From Aegilops tauschii subsp. strangulata (Eukaryota; Streptophyta; Magnoliopsida; Poales; Poaceae): DNA of 64,000 nt. The notes beneath the pieces were generated by a model. It did no database searches. It saw only the letters and a list, made by a program, of their open reading frames with translations, and had not been told where the DNA came from. Positions 24,101 through 34,703 of the stretch are shown here, piece after piece. The first letter of the stretch is position 1. Each line of letters starts with the position of its first letter. Both the position numbers and the translations under genes were made by a program. The stretch is taken from the NCBI RefSeq assembly GCF_002575655.3, contig NC_053037.3, positions 140,379,207 through 140,443,206 of the forward strand. Reading direction: 5' to 3'.

Positions 24101-24925
24101 AGAGCAGTACTGGTAAAGGCGCAAAATTGAGTGGACATAGCAGCCAGAAACGCACAGAAAAGAGGCATCAAAATTTGGGAAAAGTGGAAGATTAGCAATC
24201 GCAGAGTATGTCCCAGAAATGGAAAACAATACAAAGCAAAATCAATTTTAGGAAAAGTGGAAGATGAGAAATCCATGAAATGGAAAACATCACAAGCCAA
24301 AATCAACCCAGAAACATTGTAGTTTCAAGAGCACAAAACACGCTGCTGATTGGGTACAAGAGGCAATAAATCGCAGTATGTCCTCTGATACCAGAGAAAC
24401 TACTAAACGTTTGACATATCGCCCCGAAGGATGGACAACACATCCAAATCTCCGCATCGAGGATTTTCCTATCCGAGGAACAGGGCAATGCACTTGATCC
24501 ATCCGTAGAGCCCCATGGGCAGAAGCAACAGCAGGAGCGACTGCAACCTGCGCTCGTGCCCTCTACAGGGGTTCCAACCATAGCCATTCAAAATTCAAAT
24601 TAAACCGGCCCACGATCTCAACCCCAGACGGCAACCATTTCATCCCACAACAACAAACAAACAAAAAAGGCAATCCCTCAGGGGTTCGGATCCGTACCGC
24701 ATTGCCCGTCGTGACGACCGCGATCTTCCCGCAGCCGGCCCTGCCCGCGGCCGCCGCGGCGACGTTGGTGGTGAGGTTGCCGAGCGCCACGCGCTTCTTG
24801 GCCTGCTGCTGCGCGGCCGCGGGGCCCGCCGCCGCCCTGGCGCCCTCCGGCACGGCCGGGCGCTTCGCCGTCGAGGTCGACATCGCCGACGAGAAGCGGC
24901 GGGGGGCGGCGGAGTTGCTCGACAT
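21163..24925 (-). CDS. CYCA1: A1-type cyclin, 11 exons, 510 residues
   Basis: Exons on the minus strand: 24925-24698, 23848-23449, 23338-23205, 22556-22464, 22370-22237, 22134-22059, 21982-21906, 21822-21789, 21705-21556, 21466-21332, 21234-21163. Every intron has GT...AG and the phases add up to 1533 bp. Cyclin A binds and activates CDKA-type kinases from S phase to mitosis in the nucleus. Visible features: destruction box [10 protein letters not shown] (residues 45-54) for APC/C-dependent breakdown, a Ser/Pro-rich N-terminal region, then the N-terminal cyclin box with [11 protein letters not shown] (275-285; MRAIL is the substrate-docking patch) and [12 protein letters not shown], then the C-terminal cyclin box from about [10 protein letters not shown] to the last exon, which ends EFFRDAAC. 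The order and length match rice A1-type cyclins as I recall them. The frame stays open upstream of the chosen ATG, but that ATG precedes the conserved start [10 protein letters not shown] and a TATA-like site lies between it and the upstream Mets. I see no defect. Confidence 0.93.
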
Positions 24926-25260
24926 CGGGGCGCGGGCGTGAGGGCGGGGGAGGTCGCTCGCTGCCACCACACAACCACCGACCTCGCGGAGCACTCCGTG
25001 GACCTCGGGTGGGATTTGTAGGGGGGCAGCGGAGCGGGGGAGGGGAGTGGCGAGGGTTTGGTGTCCCGGCACGACAGACAGAGCCCTGGGGTTTGGGGAG
25101 GGCGACGGGGGGAGAAGAAGAGGTGGGGGGAAGGAGGTGGCTATATTAGGAAAAACACCCTGTCCTTTCAAAATAGTTTCCTGCCTGGGGGCTACTTGCC
25201 TATTTAGGCTGCCAATTAACTAATCGCTTAAAATTCAAACTGCCCTCTATACTGGACTTG
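24926..25260 (-). promoter_or_regulatory. 5' UTR and core promoter region of the cyclin gene
   Basis: The 5' leader is GC- and CT-rich on the gene strand (CTTCTTCTCCCCCCGTCG near 25100). A weak TATA-like TAATATAG sits at 25141-25148 (minus), which would give a leader of roughly 190 bases. Upstream sequence to about 25260 is AT-rich. Confidence 0.4.
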
Positions 25261-25268
25261 ACACGGAC

Positions 25269-25375
25269 TTCTTTTTTCTTTTCGGGTGAAATAATGTATT
25301 ACTCAATCACAAGGTTCATACAATCAATCACTGCAAACTCCAATGCCTCTGACATGTACCTCAGTACTAGGATTT
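25269..25375 (-). mobile_element. Possible short LINE 3' tail
   Basis: On the minus strand the sequence reads TTGAGTAATACATTATTTCA then CCCGAAAAGAAAAAAG, like the 3' end and impure poly(A) of a strongly 5'-truncated LINE. No coding sequence or target duplication is seen; the call rests on the tail only. Confidence 0.3.
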
Positions 25376-25709
25376 TAAGTTTTTTTTTGTGGGGAGGATT
25401 TTAAGTTTGTTGGGCGGAGTGCCAACGGAAAAAATGTAGCCTGGATTAAACTTACACTGTAGTGGTAGTTACTTAGGGACGTGAAGTGAGATTCACTTTA
25501 GCAAGAGAAAATAGCATTACTATATTATCTAAGAAATCGTAGTACTATATAGTTTAGCTCTATTCATACAAAAATTGCACATCGGAAAATGTCGCGCGGA
25601 TTAGTTCAGGCCAGATTGTGTCACAGCAGAGTTCTTCTTTTGAAACTACTAGTACTACTGTACTGCGTGAGTTAGAGAACCAAGGCCGCTGCTGCCATGC
25701 ATGTGTTTA

Positions 25710-25720
25710 TTGCCGTTACA
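25710..25720 (-). promoter_or_regulatory. MSA-like motif upstream of the cyclin gene
   Basis: The minus strand reads TGTAACGGCAA, holding the AACGG core of the mitosis-specific activator element bound by three-repeat MYB factors (consensus YCYAACGGYYA, 9 of 11 match). It is about 790 bp upstream of the ATG. A further AACGGTCA is present on the minus strand near 26490. Short motifs like this occur by chance. Confidence 0.3.
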
Positions 25721-27026
25721 GATTGCCCCACGGCTCTCCCATTCAAATTTCGAAATTTGAAATCTGCGTGCGGTGGGGTTGGGGTGGGGGGTTCCTTTTG
25801 TCACGGTGCAATATAGGGAAGCGCTCGATGCACAACACTCCTCCTAGTACTAGTACGTGGCATGATATCCAACGCGTCCATCCAAATCCAAAGAAGAAAG
25901 AAAAGCGCCCTTCCACATTTTCTTTATTATTTCTTCAAGCAGCGATAACTAATTACGGGATTAGTGTCTAGTGTAGTGGAGGGAAACTGGCGTGTTTGAA
26001 CCTCCAACAGATCGCGTCCGTCCGTCAGGACGGCAACGGCATGCATCCTGGGGGAGCGTGCGTGCGCTCGAGGTCAGGGGGGAGCGGGTGGGCCCCGTCC
26101 GTCGGCTTTGCTTCTCCTCGCGGTTTGAACTTTGAAACGCTGATGCGCGCTGCCCTCCTCCTCACCGGCCACCAACGGGCCGCAAACCGCACGTGCCACC
26201 AGCGGGGCTCTGGACTCTGGACGGAGGGCTTTGGGTTTTAAATTTTTTCGAACCGGTAGTCCGAGTTCTGTCCTAGTAGGGCTGGAAAGCATGCAAAGAT
26301 CTCGGAGTGTGCTGTGCGGGCGAAAAGCCACTGTATGGACTAGGCACTACGGTAACGTCACAGTAGGCAAGGTAGGAGTGGGGCCCGCATCTGTCTGCTG
26401 AACTACTGATGCTGCCTCCGGGCTAGCAGGTAGGTCCGTGCCATTTTTGGATCCGGAAGCTAATGCTGATGCCGTTGCTGTCAGTGACCGTTCAGTCATG
26501 CCGGCCCGTACTTAGCATTCACGGCTAAGTCAAGCGGGAGCAAACGTGGCTGCACTTCAACATGGCCGGCTCATTAGCCGCAGTGATGCTGCAAATACAG
26601 AGAAGCGATTCAAATTAGCCACATCGTGTGGTTTGACCAGCGAGCTCGATCCCGACACTTTTTATTCGCACTCACTCCCTCGGCATCTCGCGCTGCAGGT
26701 GAGAGTGAGACCAACCCTGTCGCCGTTGGTCGTGTACGGTTGCACACCGTGGAGGTGGAACCAGCCGGTGCCCCGAGACAGAGCGAGAGTCTGCACAAGG
26801 CATGCAAACGGAGAGGAGCGCCCGTCCACTGGTGATGGATCCTCTGAGTTTGAACTTTGAGTTTGAAAAGTGGAGTGTGGTACGTAGATGCCCGCCTACA
26901 TGTGCTTTGGGGCCAGCCAGGAACTGTTGGTCCGGCGCCTGTCCAGGTCGCTCGGGTCATGCCGTCACGTCCATCCTGACCGGTGGCTGATGGATCATTC
27001 GCGGATGGGATGTCGTTCTTCTATTG

Positions 27027-27398
27027 CTTTATGTGAGCACGGTTTTGCTACAATTGGTGGTGGATTGTGACCGGCATCAAGGAGGTTGTCGGATTTGTGA
27101 GGGGAGCCACGCGGGGGAGATGTTTTGAATCCTGGGGATATTCGGTCGATCACCAACATGTACGTATGTGCAAATGGTTAGCCCACTCTAGCACCGCCAC
27201 CCCAACCTTCCCGATCCAAACCACCACCGCCGCCATCGTTGGTGATGGGGCCGGGGTGGCGGGACGTATCGGCGGCACCTACGGCAGTGAAGACCTCCTC
27301 CCTTTATGTGAGCACGGTTTTGCTACAATTGGTGGTGGATTGTGACCGGCATCAAGGAGGTTGTCGGATTTGTGAGGGGAGCCACGCGGGGGAGATGT
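27027..27398 (+). repeat. Perfect 97-bp direct duplication, 275 bp apart
   Basis: Bases 27027-27123 and 27302-27398 are identical as far as I can read (CTTTATGTGAGCACGG ... GGGGGAGATGT). The flanks differ immediately on both sides, so the duplicated unit is short and sharply bounded. Neither copy looks coding; both give the same short frame ending CEHGFATIGGGL. Confidence 0.9.
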
Positions 27399-28266
27399 GT
27401 GGGCGCGCGTGTAGACTGGATGTGTGCAGCCACACGTCGGTCTGATCCCGGACATGTGTGTTTGCAGCACGACCTAGTGCATGCGGCTCCGCGACCATGT
27501 TGGCAACGACCCCGTCGATGGAGGGCGACGGTCCCGCAACCTTGAGACATGGTCAGTGAGTCTACAAGATGGCTGCAGCAACGGACCGATCTGTTCATCA
27601 ACTTAGGTCTAAGCGTCCCTCCCTCTCCCATTGACGGAGATCGAAGTAGGTGCGACAGTGAGCAGAAGCGGAGTGGCAAGCAGCTGGTTCTGGCATTTTC
27701 TTCACCGTCTTCTGTAGGTCTTTGACTCTCTCAATGCCTAAATCTGGCTAGCGGGGAGTCATCAGTCGGTAGAGAAAGTTCACTACAATCGCCTCCGAGC
27801 TAGATCATGCAATGTGTGTGTGTGTGACGTGTCTTTGCTGAAGGTGTTTGCTCGAAGCTCACTTCAAGGATGAATAATCCAAAATTCGACCTTGGTTAGA
27901 CCTGTCAACATTGAAGGGGGGGATGATCTCTTTTGGAGGATTTGTCTAGGAGTAGATTTTTTTCGTTGTTCAATCACGTGACATAAGGTATGTGGTATGT
28001 TTGTGGAGATACTGGTGTGAACATATCCATTTTGGATGGCCACAAGTTTTTTATTTTATTTGTAAGTCGATTTATTCGGCATCAATGCTCGGATTTGCAT
28101 GACATTATTGAAAAATTAAAAAATGGATGTGTGCATCAACCGGTGTAATGGCCAAAGTTATCTTCCTTTTCTGAAAAAAATAGTCGACCAACGATGGTCT
28201 CTCCCTCTCTCTTCCCTCTATAGCGGATTATTGGTTAGCACCTCTAAAAGCATATTCAACCCATTA

Positions 28267-28535
28267 GGGCATGTACAATGGTTGATAAGATAGTCTTATC
28301 TTAAGTTTTGCATGTGATTTAGAGATGACAAAAAACATGTCTACAATGGGTCACCTCTTAGCCTTATCTTCAATAACTAGCTATTCCTAAAAATGTGGCG
28401 AGACATACTGTGCTAAGAGATCATCTTGTCTTCTCTTAAATAAGAGAAGACAAGCCTTTTCTTATGATTTCTCTCTCCTCCACCTCATCATCTATCCTAC
28501 GTGGCATGCCTAAGATAGAACCATTGTACATGCCC
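28267..28535. mobile_element. Tourist-type (PIF/Harbinger) MITE, 269 bp
   Basis: The 17-bp terminal inverted repeats are perfect: GGGCATGTACAATGGTT and AACCATTGTACATGCCC. The flanking TTA duplication is at 28264-28266 and 28536-28538. A second inverted pair (CTTGTCTTCTCTTA / TAAGAGAAGACAAG) lies near 28427-28455. It is non-coding. Confidence 0.93.
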
Positions 28536-28635
28536 TTACTAGACATACCAAGCGGCAAAGCACGTCAAACCATCTCAATCAACAACAAAAATAGGGCATG
28601 CCCTCCTTTACCAAGAGTATTAAAAATTTGAAACA

Positions 28636-28700
28636 TTTTTTAGATGAAGGCAAGAGATTTGCCTCGTCTCACACATGGACAGAGTTAAGACATGAAGCGG
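28636..28700 (-). mobile_element. LINE 3' tail fragment
   Basis: On the minus strand a stem-loop GGCAAATCTCTTGCC (28649-28663) is followed by TTCATCT and an A6 run (28636-28641). The stem-loop differs by one base from that of the LINE at 18972-18986, which supports a 5'-truncated LINE of the same clade. The left extent is unclear. Confidence 0.45.
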
Positions 28701-28949
28701 AAGTGAAAAATACTAAAAGTAATGCCAAGGTGACCAGCAGAAGCAAAAAAAGTATTGAGAAGGTGACTACTCTCGTGAGAACCCAAATGCAAGCGCCCGC
28801 AATAACGTTCAAATTGCCACATCGACCTTAATTCATGTGAAGATGATTGTGCGCAAGGTAGATGTTACAATAAAGATCATTACAGTTCTCTCATTCTAAA
28901 CTTCCAGTGCCACAAGTATGACATTATCTGGTGACTCGGGTTATCCATG

Positions 28950-29192
28950 TCTGAAGTCCACCAACTTTTAGCTAGCCGAAGATACATGTAGGGGGAGATA
29001 CATGTAACTCATTGCTTGCTCTGACATGCTTATGCATTCACATGTTCTCATATTCCATCTTTACATGATTGCATACATGTAGGGGGAGCCTATGCATGTT
29101 ACATGTCTTTCCAAAGCTTTACGTGTTACTCCTCATATCGTTTAGCTAAAGCTTTGATGTATGTTGTCATCAATTACCAAAAAAGGGGAGAT
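28950..29192 (+). mobile_element. Copia-type element: last part of the internal region
   Basis: Sequence with repeated CATGTAGGGGGAG phrases ends in the polypurine tract AAAAAAGGGGAGAT (29179-29192), immediately before an LTR. The coding part is lost or too decayed to read. This is the oldest layer of the nested block. Confidence 0.6.
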
Positions 29193-29603
29193 TGAAAGCA
29201 CAAGTGCTCCCTGGGTGGTTTTGGTAATTAATGTCAACATATCTCTTGTTGGACTAATACCTTTACCTAGTGCATTTCAGATCAGTCCAACAATGGCGTG
29301 GCAAGGACAAGGGGATGAGGAACCCCTTCAAAATGCTAAGGACAAAGATTGGCAAAAGCTCAAGACTCTTCATTTTCATTTTAGTGATCCAAGATCACAT
29401 TGAGTCCATAGGAAAGCCAATACTATTAAAAGGGGATGAGGTGTTGCTTAATGGTCTACTTGCTCAAAGTGCTTAGTGATATTGCTCCAAAACCCTCAAC
29501 CACTTTCCCACTCCAAATATGTCCAAAACCCAAAGTCAAACTTGGCCCCACCGATTTGATCTATCTGGCGCCACCGAGTTTAATTGACATAGCCACTGCC
29601 AGA
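29193..29603 (+). repeat. 3' LTR of the outer Copia element, left part
   Basis: It starts TGAAAGCACAAGTGCTCCC after a polypurine tract and is interrupted at 29603 by the Angela-like insertion. The final CCAGA (29599-29603) is the target duplication. The rest resumes at 59644. Two copies of a CCACCGA(G) motif (29544-29578) belong to the dyad series found in the right part. Confidence 0.85.
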
Positions 29604-31345
29604 TGAAGGAAATATGCCCTAGAGGCAATAATAAAGTTGTTATTTATATTTCCTTATATCATGATAAATGTTTATTATCCATGCTAGAATTGTATTAACC
29701 AGAAACTTGATACATGTGTGGATACATAGACAAACACCGTGTCCCTAGTAAGCCTCTACTAGACTAGCTCGTTAATCAAAGATGGTTAAGTTTCCTAACC
29801 ATAGACATGTGTTGTCATTTGATGAACGGGATCACATAATTAGGAGAATGATGTGATGGACAAGACCCATCCGTTAGCTTAGCATAATGATCGTTAAGTT
29901 TTATTGCTATTGCTTTCTTCATGGCATATACATATTTCTTTGACTATGAGATTATGCAACTCCCGGATACCGGAGGAATACCTTGTGTGCTATCAAACGT
30001 CACAACGTAACTGGCTGATTATAAAGATGCTCTACAGGTATCTCCGAAGGTGTTTGTTGGGTTGGCATAGATCGAGATTAGGATTTGTCACTCTGAGTAT
30101 CAGAGAGGTATCTCTGGGCCCTCTCGGTAATGCACATCATAATAAGCCTTGCAAGCAATGTGACTAATGAGTTAGTTACGGGATGATGCATTACGGAACG
30201 AGTAAAGAGACTTGCCGGTAACGAGATTAAACTAGGTATGAAGATACCGACGATCGAATCTCGGGCAAGTAACATACCGATGACAAAGGGAATTACGGAT
30301 GTTGTCATTGCGGTACGACCGATAAAGATCTTCTTAGAATATGTAGGAACCAATATGAGCATCCAGATTCTGCTATTGGTTATTGACTAGAGAGGTGTCT
30401 CGGTCATGTCTACATAGTTCTCGAACCCGTAGGGTCCGCACGCTTAACGTTCGATGACGATTTTGTATTATATGAGTTGTGTGTTGTTCGGAGTCCCGGA
30501 TGAGATCACGGACATGACGAGGAGTCTCTAAATGGTCGAGAGGTAAATATTCATAATAGGACGATAGTATTCGGACACCGGAAGTGTTCCGGGGTACCGG
30601 GTATGTATCGGGTCACCGGAAGGGGTTCCGGGCACCCACCCGGCAAAGATATGGGCCTTATTGGGCCAAGGGCGGGGAAGACCAGCCCCTAGTGGGCTGG
30701 TGCGCCCCCATATGAGCCGGCCTATGTGGAGAAAGGAAAATGGGAGGAGGAAAGGAAATAGAGGGAATAAGATCCCCCCTCCTTTCCCCTCTCCCCTCTT
30801 TCCTTCCCCCCTCCAAAGATAAGGAAAGGGGGAGGCCAAAATGGAGGAGGCCCCCAAGTAGGATTCCTCCTACTTGGGGCACCCCAAGGCTGCTCCCCTC
30901 GCCCTCCCACCTATATATACAAGGGGAGGGGCGCCTAGAACACACACCAACAATTGTTAGCCGTGTGCGGCGCCCCCCTCCATAGTTTACGCCTCCGGTC
31001 ATATTCTCGTAGTGCTTAGGCGATGCCCTCTACGGATCACTTCACCATCACCGTCACCACGCCGTCGTGCTGACGGAACTCTCCCTAGACACATTGCTGG
31101 ATCAAGAGTTCGAGGGACGTCATCGAGCTGAACGTGTGCAGAACTCGGAGGTGCCGTACGTTCGGTGCTTGATCGGTCGGAACGTGAAGAAGTTCGACTA
31201 CATCAACCACGTTAACAAACGCTTCCGCTTTCGGTCTATGAGGGTACGTGGACACACTCTCCCCTTCTCGTTGCTATGCATCTCCTAGATATATCTTGCG
31301 TGAACATAGGAATTTTTTTGTAATTGCACGCTACGTTCCCCATCA
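29604..31345 (+). repeat. 5' LTR of the Angela-like element (1742 bp)
   Basis: It starts TGAAGGAAATATGCCCTAG and ends CGTTCCCCATCA. A perfect 12-bp stem with 4-base loop (CCCCAAGTAGGA/TCCTACTTGGGG, 30852-30879) lies 33 bp before a TATATATA box (30912-30919). The region is highly similar to 58260-59638. Confidence 0.93.
30852..30919 (+). promoter_or_regulatory. Hairpin module and TATA box of the Angela-like 5' LTR
   Basis: A perfect 12-bp inverted repeat with a TTCC loop is followed after a CT-rich spacer by TATATATA. The same pair is kept in the 3' LTR (59145-59172 and 59204-59211). Confidence 0.6.
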
Positions 31346-31346
31346 G

Positions 31347-31360
31347 TGGTATCAGAGCCA
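31347..31360 (+). other. Primer binding site for initiator-Met tRNA
   Basis: TGGTATCAGAGCCA lies one base after the LTR end. It is the classic complement of the 3' end of plant initiator-Met tRNA, which primes minus-strand synthesis in Copia elements. Confidence 0.93.
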
Positions 31361-32625
31361 GATCTATGCGTAGATGATATGCACGAGTAGAACACAAAGA
31401 GTTGTGGGCGATGATAGTCATACTGCTTACCACCAACATCTTATTTTGATTCGGCGGTATTGTTGGATGAAGCGGCCCGGACCAACCTTACATGACCACG
31501 TTCATGAGACCAGTTCCACCGACAGACATGCAACTTGTTTTGCATAAAGATGGCTAGCGAGTGTCTATTTCTCCAACTTTAGTTAAATTGAATTTGACTA
31601 CGGTCGGTCCTTGTTGAAGGTTAAAACAGCAAACTTGATGAAACATCGTTGTGGTTTTGATGCATAGGTAAGAACGGTTCTTATTAGAAGCCCGTAGCAG
31701 CCACGTAAAACTTGCAACAACAAAGTAGAGGACGTCTAACTTGTTTTTGTAAGGCATGTTGTGATGTGATATGGTCAAGACATGATGTGGTATACGTTAT
31801 TGTATGAGATGATCATGTTTTGTAAAAGTTATCGGCAACTGGCAGGAGCCTTATTGGTTGTCTCTTTATTGTATGAAATGCAATCGCCATGTAATTGCTT
31901 TACTTTATCACTATGCGTTAGTGATAGTTGTAGAAGCAATAGTTGGCGAGATGACAATGACGCTATGTTGGAAATCAAGGTGTCAAGCCAGTGACGATGG
32001 AGATCGTGATGGTGCTTTGGAGATGGAGATCAAAGGCACAAGATGATGATGGCCATATCATGTCACATATTTTGATTTCATGTGATGTTTATCTTTTATG
32101 CATCTTATTTTTCTTAGTATGGCGGTAGCATTATAAGATGACCCCTTACTAAAATTTCAAGGTATAAGTGTTCTCCCTGAGTATGCACCATTGCGACAGT
32201 TCGTCGTGCCGAGACACCACGTAATGATCGGGTGTGATAAGCTCTACGTTCACATACAATGAGTGCAAGACAGTTTTGCACATGCGGAATACTCGGGTTA
32301 AACTTGACGAGCCTAGCATGTACAGACATGGCCTCGGAACACTGGAGACCGAAAGGTCGAACATGAATCATATAGTAGATATGATCAACATAGAGATGTT
32401 CACCATTGAAGACTACTCCATCTCACGTGATGATCGGACAAGGTTTAGTTGATATGGATCACGTGATCATTTAGATGACTTTAGGGATGTCTATCTAAGT
32501 GGGAGTTCTTAAGTAATATGATTAATTGAACTTAATTTATCATGAACTTAGTCCTGATAGTATTTGCATATCTTTGTTATAGATCAATAGCTCGCGTATA
32601 GTTCCCCTTTTTATTTTTGATATGT

Positions 32626-33283
32626 TCCTAGAGAAAACTAAGTTGAAAGATGATAGTAGCAATGATGCGGACTGGATCCGTGAGCTGAGGATTATCCTTG
32701 TTACTGCACAGAAGAATTATGTCCTTGATGCACCGCTAGGTGACAGACCTATTGCAGGAGCAGATGCAGACGTGATGAATGTTTGACAAGCTCGGTATGA
32801 TGACTACCTGATAGTTTAGTGCACCATGCTTTATGGCTTAGAACGGGACTTCAAAAACGTTTTGAACGCCACGGAGCATATGAGATGTTCCAAGAGCTGA
32901 AATTGGTATTTCAGACTCATGCCCGTGTCGAGAGGTATGAGACCTCTCACAAGTACTTTGCCTACAAGATGGAGGAGAATAGCTCAGCAAGTGAGCATGT
33001 GCTCAGAATGTTTGGGTACTACAATCGCTTGAATCAAGTGGGAGTTAATGTTCCAGATAAGATAGTGATTGACAGAGTTCTCTAGTCACTATCACCAAGT
33101 TGCTAGAACTTCGTGATGAACTATAATATGCAAGGGATGACGAAAACGATTCCCAAGCTCTTCGCGATGCTGAAATAAGCGAAGGTAGAAATCAAGAAAG
33201 AGCATCAAGTGTTGATGGTAAACAAGACCATTAGTTTCAAGAAAAGAGGGCAAGGGAAAGATATGGAACTTCAAGAAGAATGG
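32626..33283 (+). pseudogene. Copia gag, N-terminal part, broken
   Basis: Gag coats the element RNA in the cytoplasmic particle. Readable pieces include DADWIRELRIILVTAQKNYV (about 32670) and an 88-codon stretch (32819-33085) with FQELKLVFQTHARVERYETS and the HVLRMFGYYNRL segment, as in the UBN2-type gag domain of Copia elements. Several stops and frame changes separate them. The frame is interrupted at 33283 by the minus-strand Gypsy element (target duplication AATGG) and resumes at 42908 with its zinc knuckle. About 1.28 kb between the primer site and 32626 holds leader sequence with no clear frame. Confidence 0.75.
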
Positions 33284-34688
33284 TGATAACCCACAAGTAT
33301 AGGGGATCGCAACAGTTTTTGAGGGTAGAGTATTCAACCCAAATTTATTGATTCGACACAAGGGGAGCCAAAGAATATTCTCAAGTATTAGCAGTTGAGT
33401 TGTCAATTCAACCACACCTGGATAACTTAATATCTGCAGCAAAGTATTTAGTAGCAAAGAAGTATGGAAGTAACGGTAACGGTAGCAAAAGTAATATTTC
33501 TGGGTTTTGTAGTGATTGTAACAGTAGCAACGGTAAAGTAAATAAGCGGAGAACAATATGTGAAAAGCTCGTAGGCATTGGATCGGTGATGGAGAATTAT
33601 GCCGGATGCGGTTCATCATGTAACAGTCATAACATAGGGTGACACAGAACTAGCTCCAATTCATCAATGTAATGTAGGCATGTATTCCGAATATAGTCAT
33701 ACGTGCTTATGGAAAAGAACTTGCATGACATCTTTTGTCCTACACTCCTGTGGCAGCGGGGTCCTAATGGAAACTAAAGGATATTAAGGCCTCCTTTTAA
33801 TAGAGTACCGGACCAAAGCATTAACACATAGTGAATACATGAACTCCTCAAACTACGGTCATCACCGGGAGTGGTCCCGATTATTGTCACTTCGGGGTTG
33901 CCGGATCATAACACATAGTAGGTGACTATAGACTTGCAAGATAGGATCAAGAACTCACATATATTCATGAAAACATAATAGGTTCAGATCTGAAATCATG
34001 GCACTCGGGCCCTAATGACAAGCATTAAGCATAGCAAAGTCATAGCAACATCAATCTCAGAACATAGTGGATACTAGGGATCAAACCCTAACAAAACTAA
34101 CTCGATTACATGATAAATCTCATCCAACCCATCACCGTCCAGCAAGCCTACGATGGAATTACTCACGCATGGCGGTGAGCATCATGAAATTGGTGATGGA
34201 GGATGGTTGATGATGATGACGGCGATGGATTCCCCTCTCCGGAGCCCCGAATGGACTCCAGATCAGCCCTCCCGAGAGAGTTTAGGGCTTGGCGGCGGCT
34301 CCGTATCGTAAAACGCGATGAATCTTTCTCTCTGATTTTTTCTCCCCGAACGTGAATATATAGAGTTGGAGTTGATGTCGGTGGAGCTCCAGGGGGCCCA
34401 CGAGGCAGGGGGGCACGCCCAGGGGGAGCAGGCGCGCCCCCACCCTCGTGGAAAGGGTGTGGGCCCCCTGGCCTTGATTCTTTCGCTAGTATTTTTTATT
34501 ATTTCCAAAAATAATCTCCGTGAAGTTTCAGGTCATTCCGAGAACTTTTGTTTCTGCACATAAATAACACCATGGCAATTCTGCTGAAAACAGCGCCAGT
34601 CCGGGTTAGTTCCATTCAAATCATGCAAGTTAGAGTCCAAAACAAGGGCAAAAGTGTTTGGAAAAGTAGATACGACGGAGACGTATCA
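33284..34688 (-). repeat. 3' LTR of the Sabrina-like element (1405 bp)
   Basis: Read on the minus strand from 34688 (TGATACGTCTCCGTCG) to 33284 (GTGGGTTATCA). An inverted repeat CCACGAGG/CCTCGTGG (34398-34451) encloses GGCGCGCC, and a TATATA box lies at 34357-34362 (minus). It differs from the partner LTR at scattered positions, so the insertion is not very recent. Confidence 0.92.
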
Positions 34689-34703
34689 ACTCCCCCAAGC
34701 TTA
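34689..34703 (-). other. Polypurine tract of the Sabrina-like element
   Basis: The minus strand reads AAGCTTGGGGGAGT directly before the 3' LTR. It primes plus-strand DNA synthesis. Confidence 0.85.

Larger units (their letters stand above)
25376..28266. other. Intergenic sequence upstream of the cyclin gene
   Basis: No gene was recognised. 25970-27500 is GC-rich with short overlapping frames on both strands and no domain. It contains a perfect 97-bp direct repeat (27027 and 27302). The direct repeat AGGATTTTAAGTTT (about 25370 and 25398) is local. Confidence 0.55.

Noticed and set aside
24926..25171. N-terminal extension of the cyclin frame by up to 82 codons
   Set aside because: The frame is open, but the sequence is low complexity, lies around a TATA-like site, and the conserved protein start and destruction box fit the ATG at 24925.
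30528..31002. Several Gly/Pro-rich frames in the Angela-like LTR and their copies at 58950-59231
   Set aside because: They lie in the LTR promoter region, are open on both strands, and recur only with the LTR.
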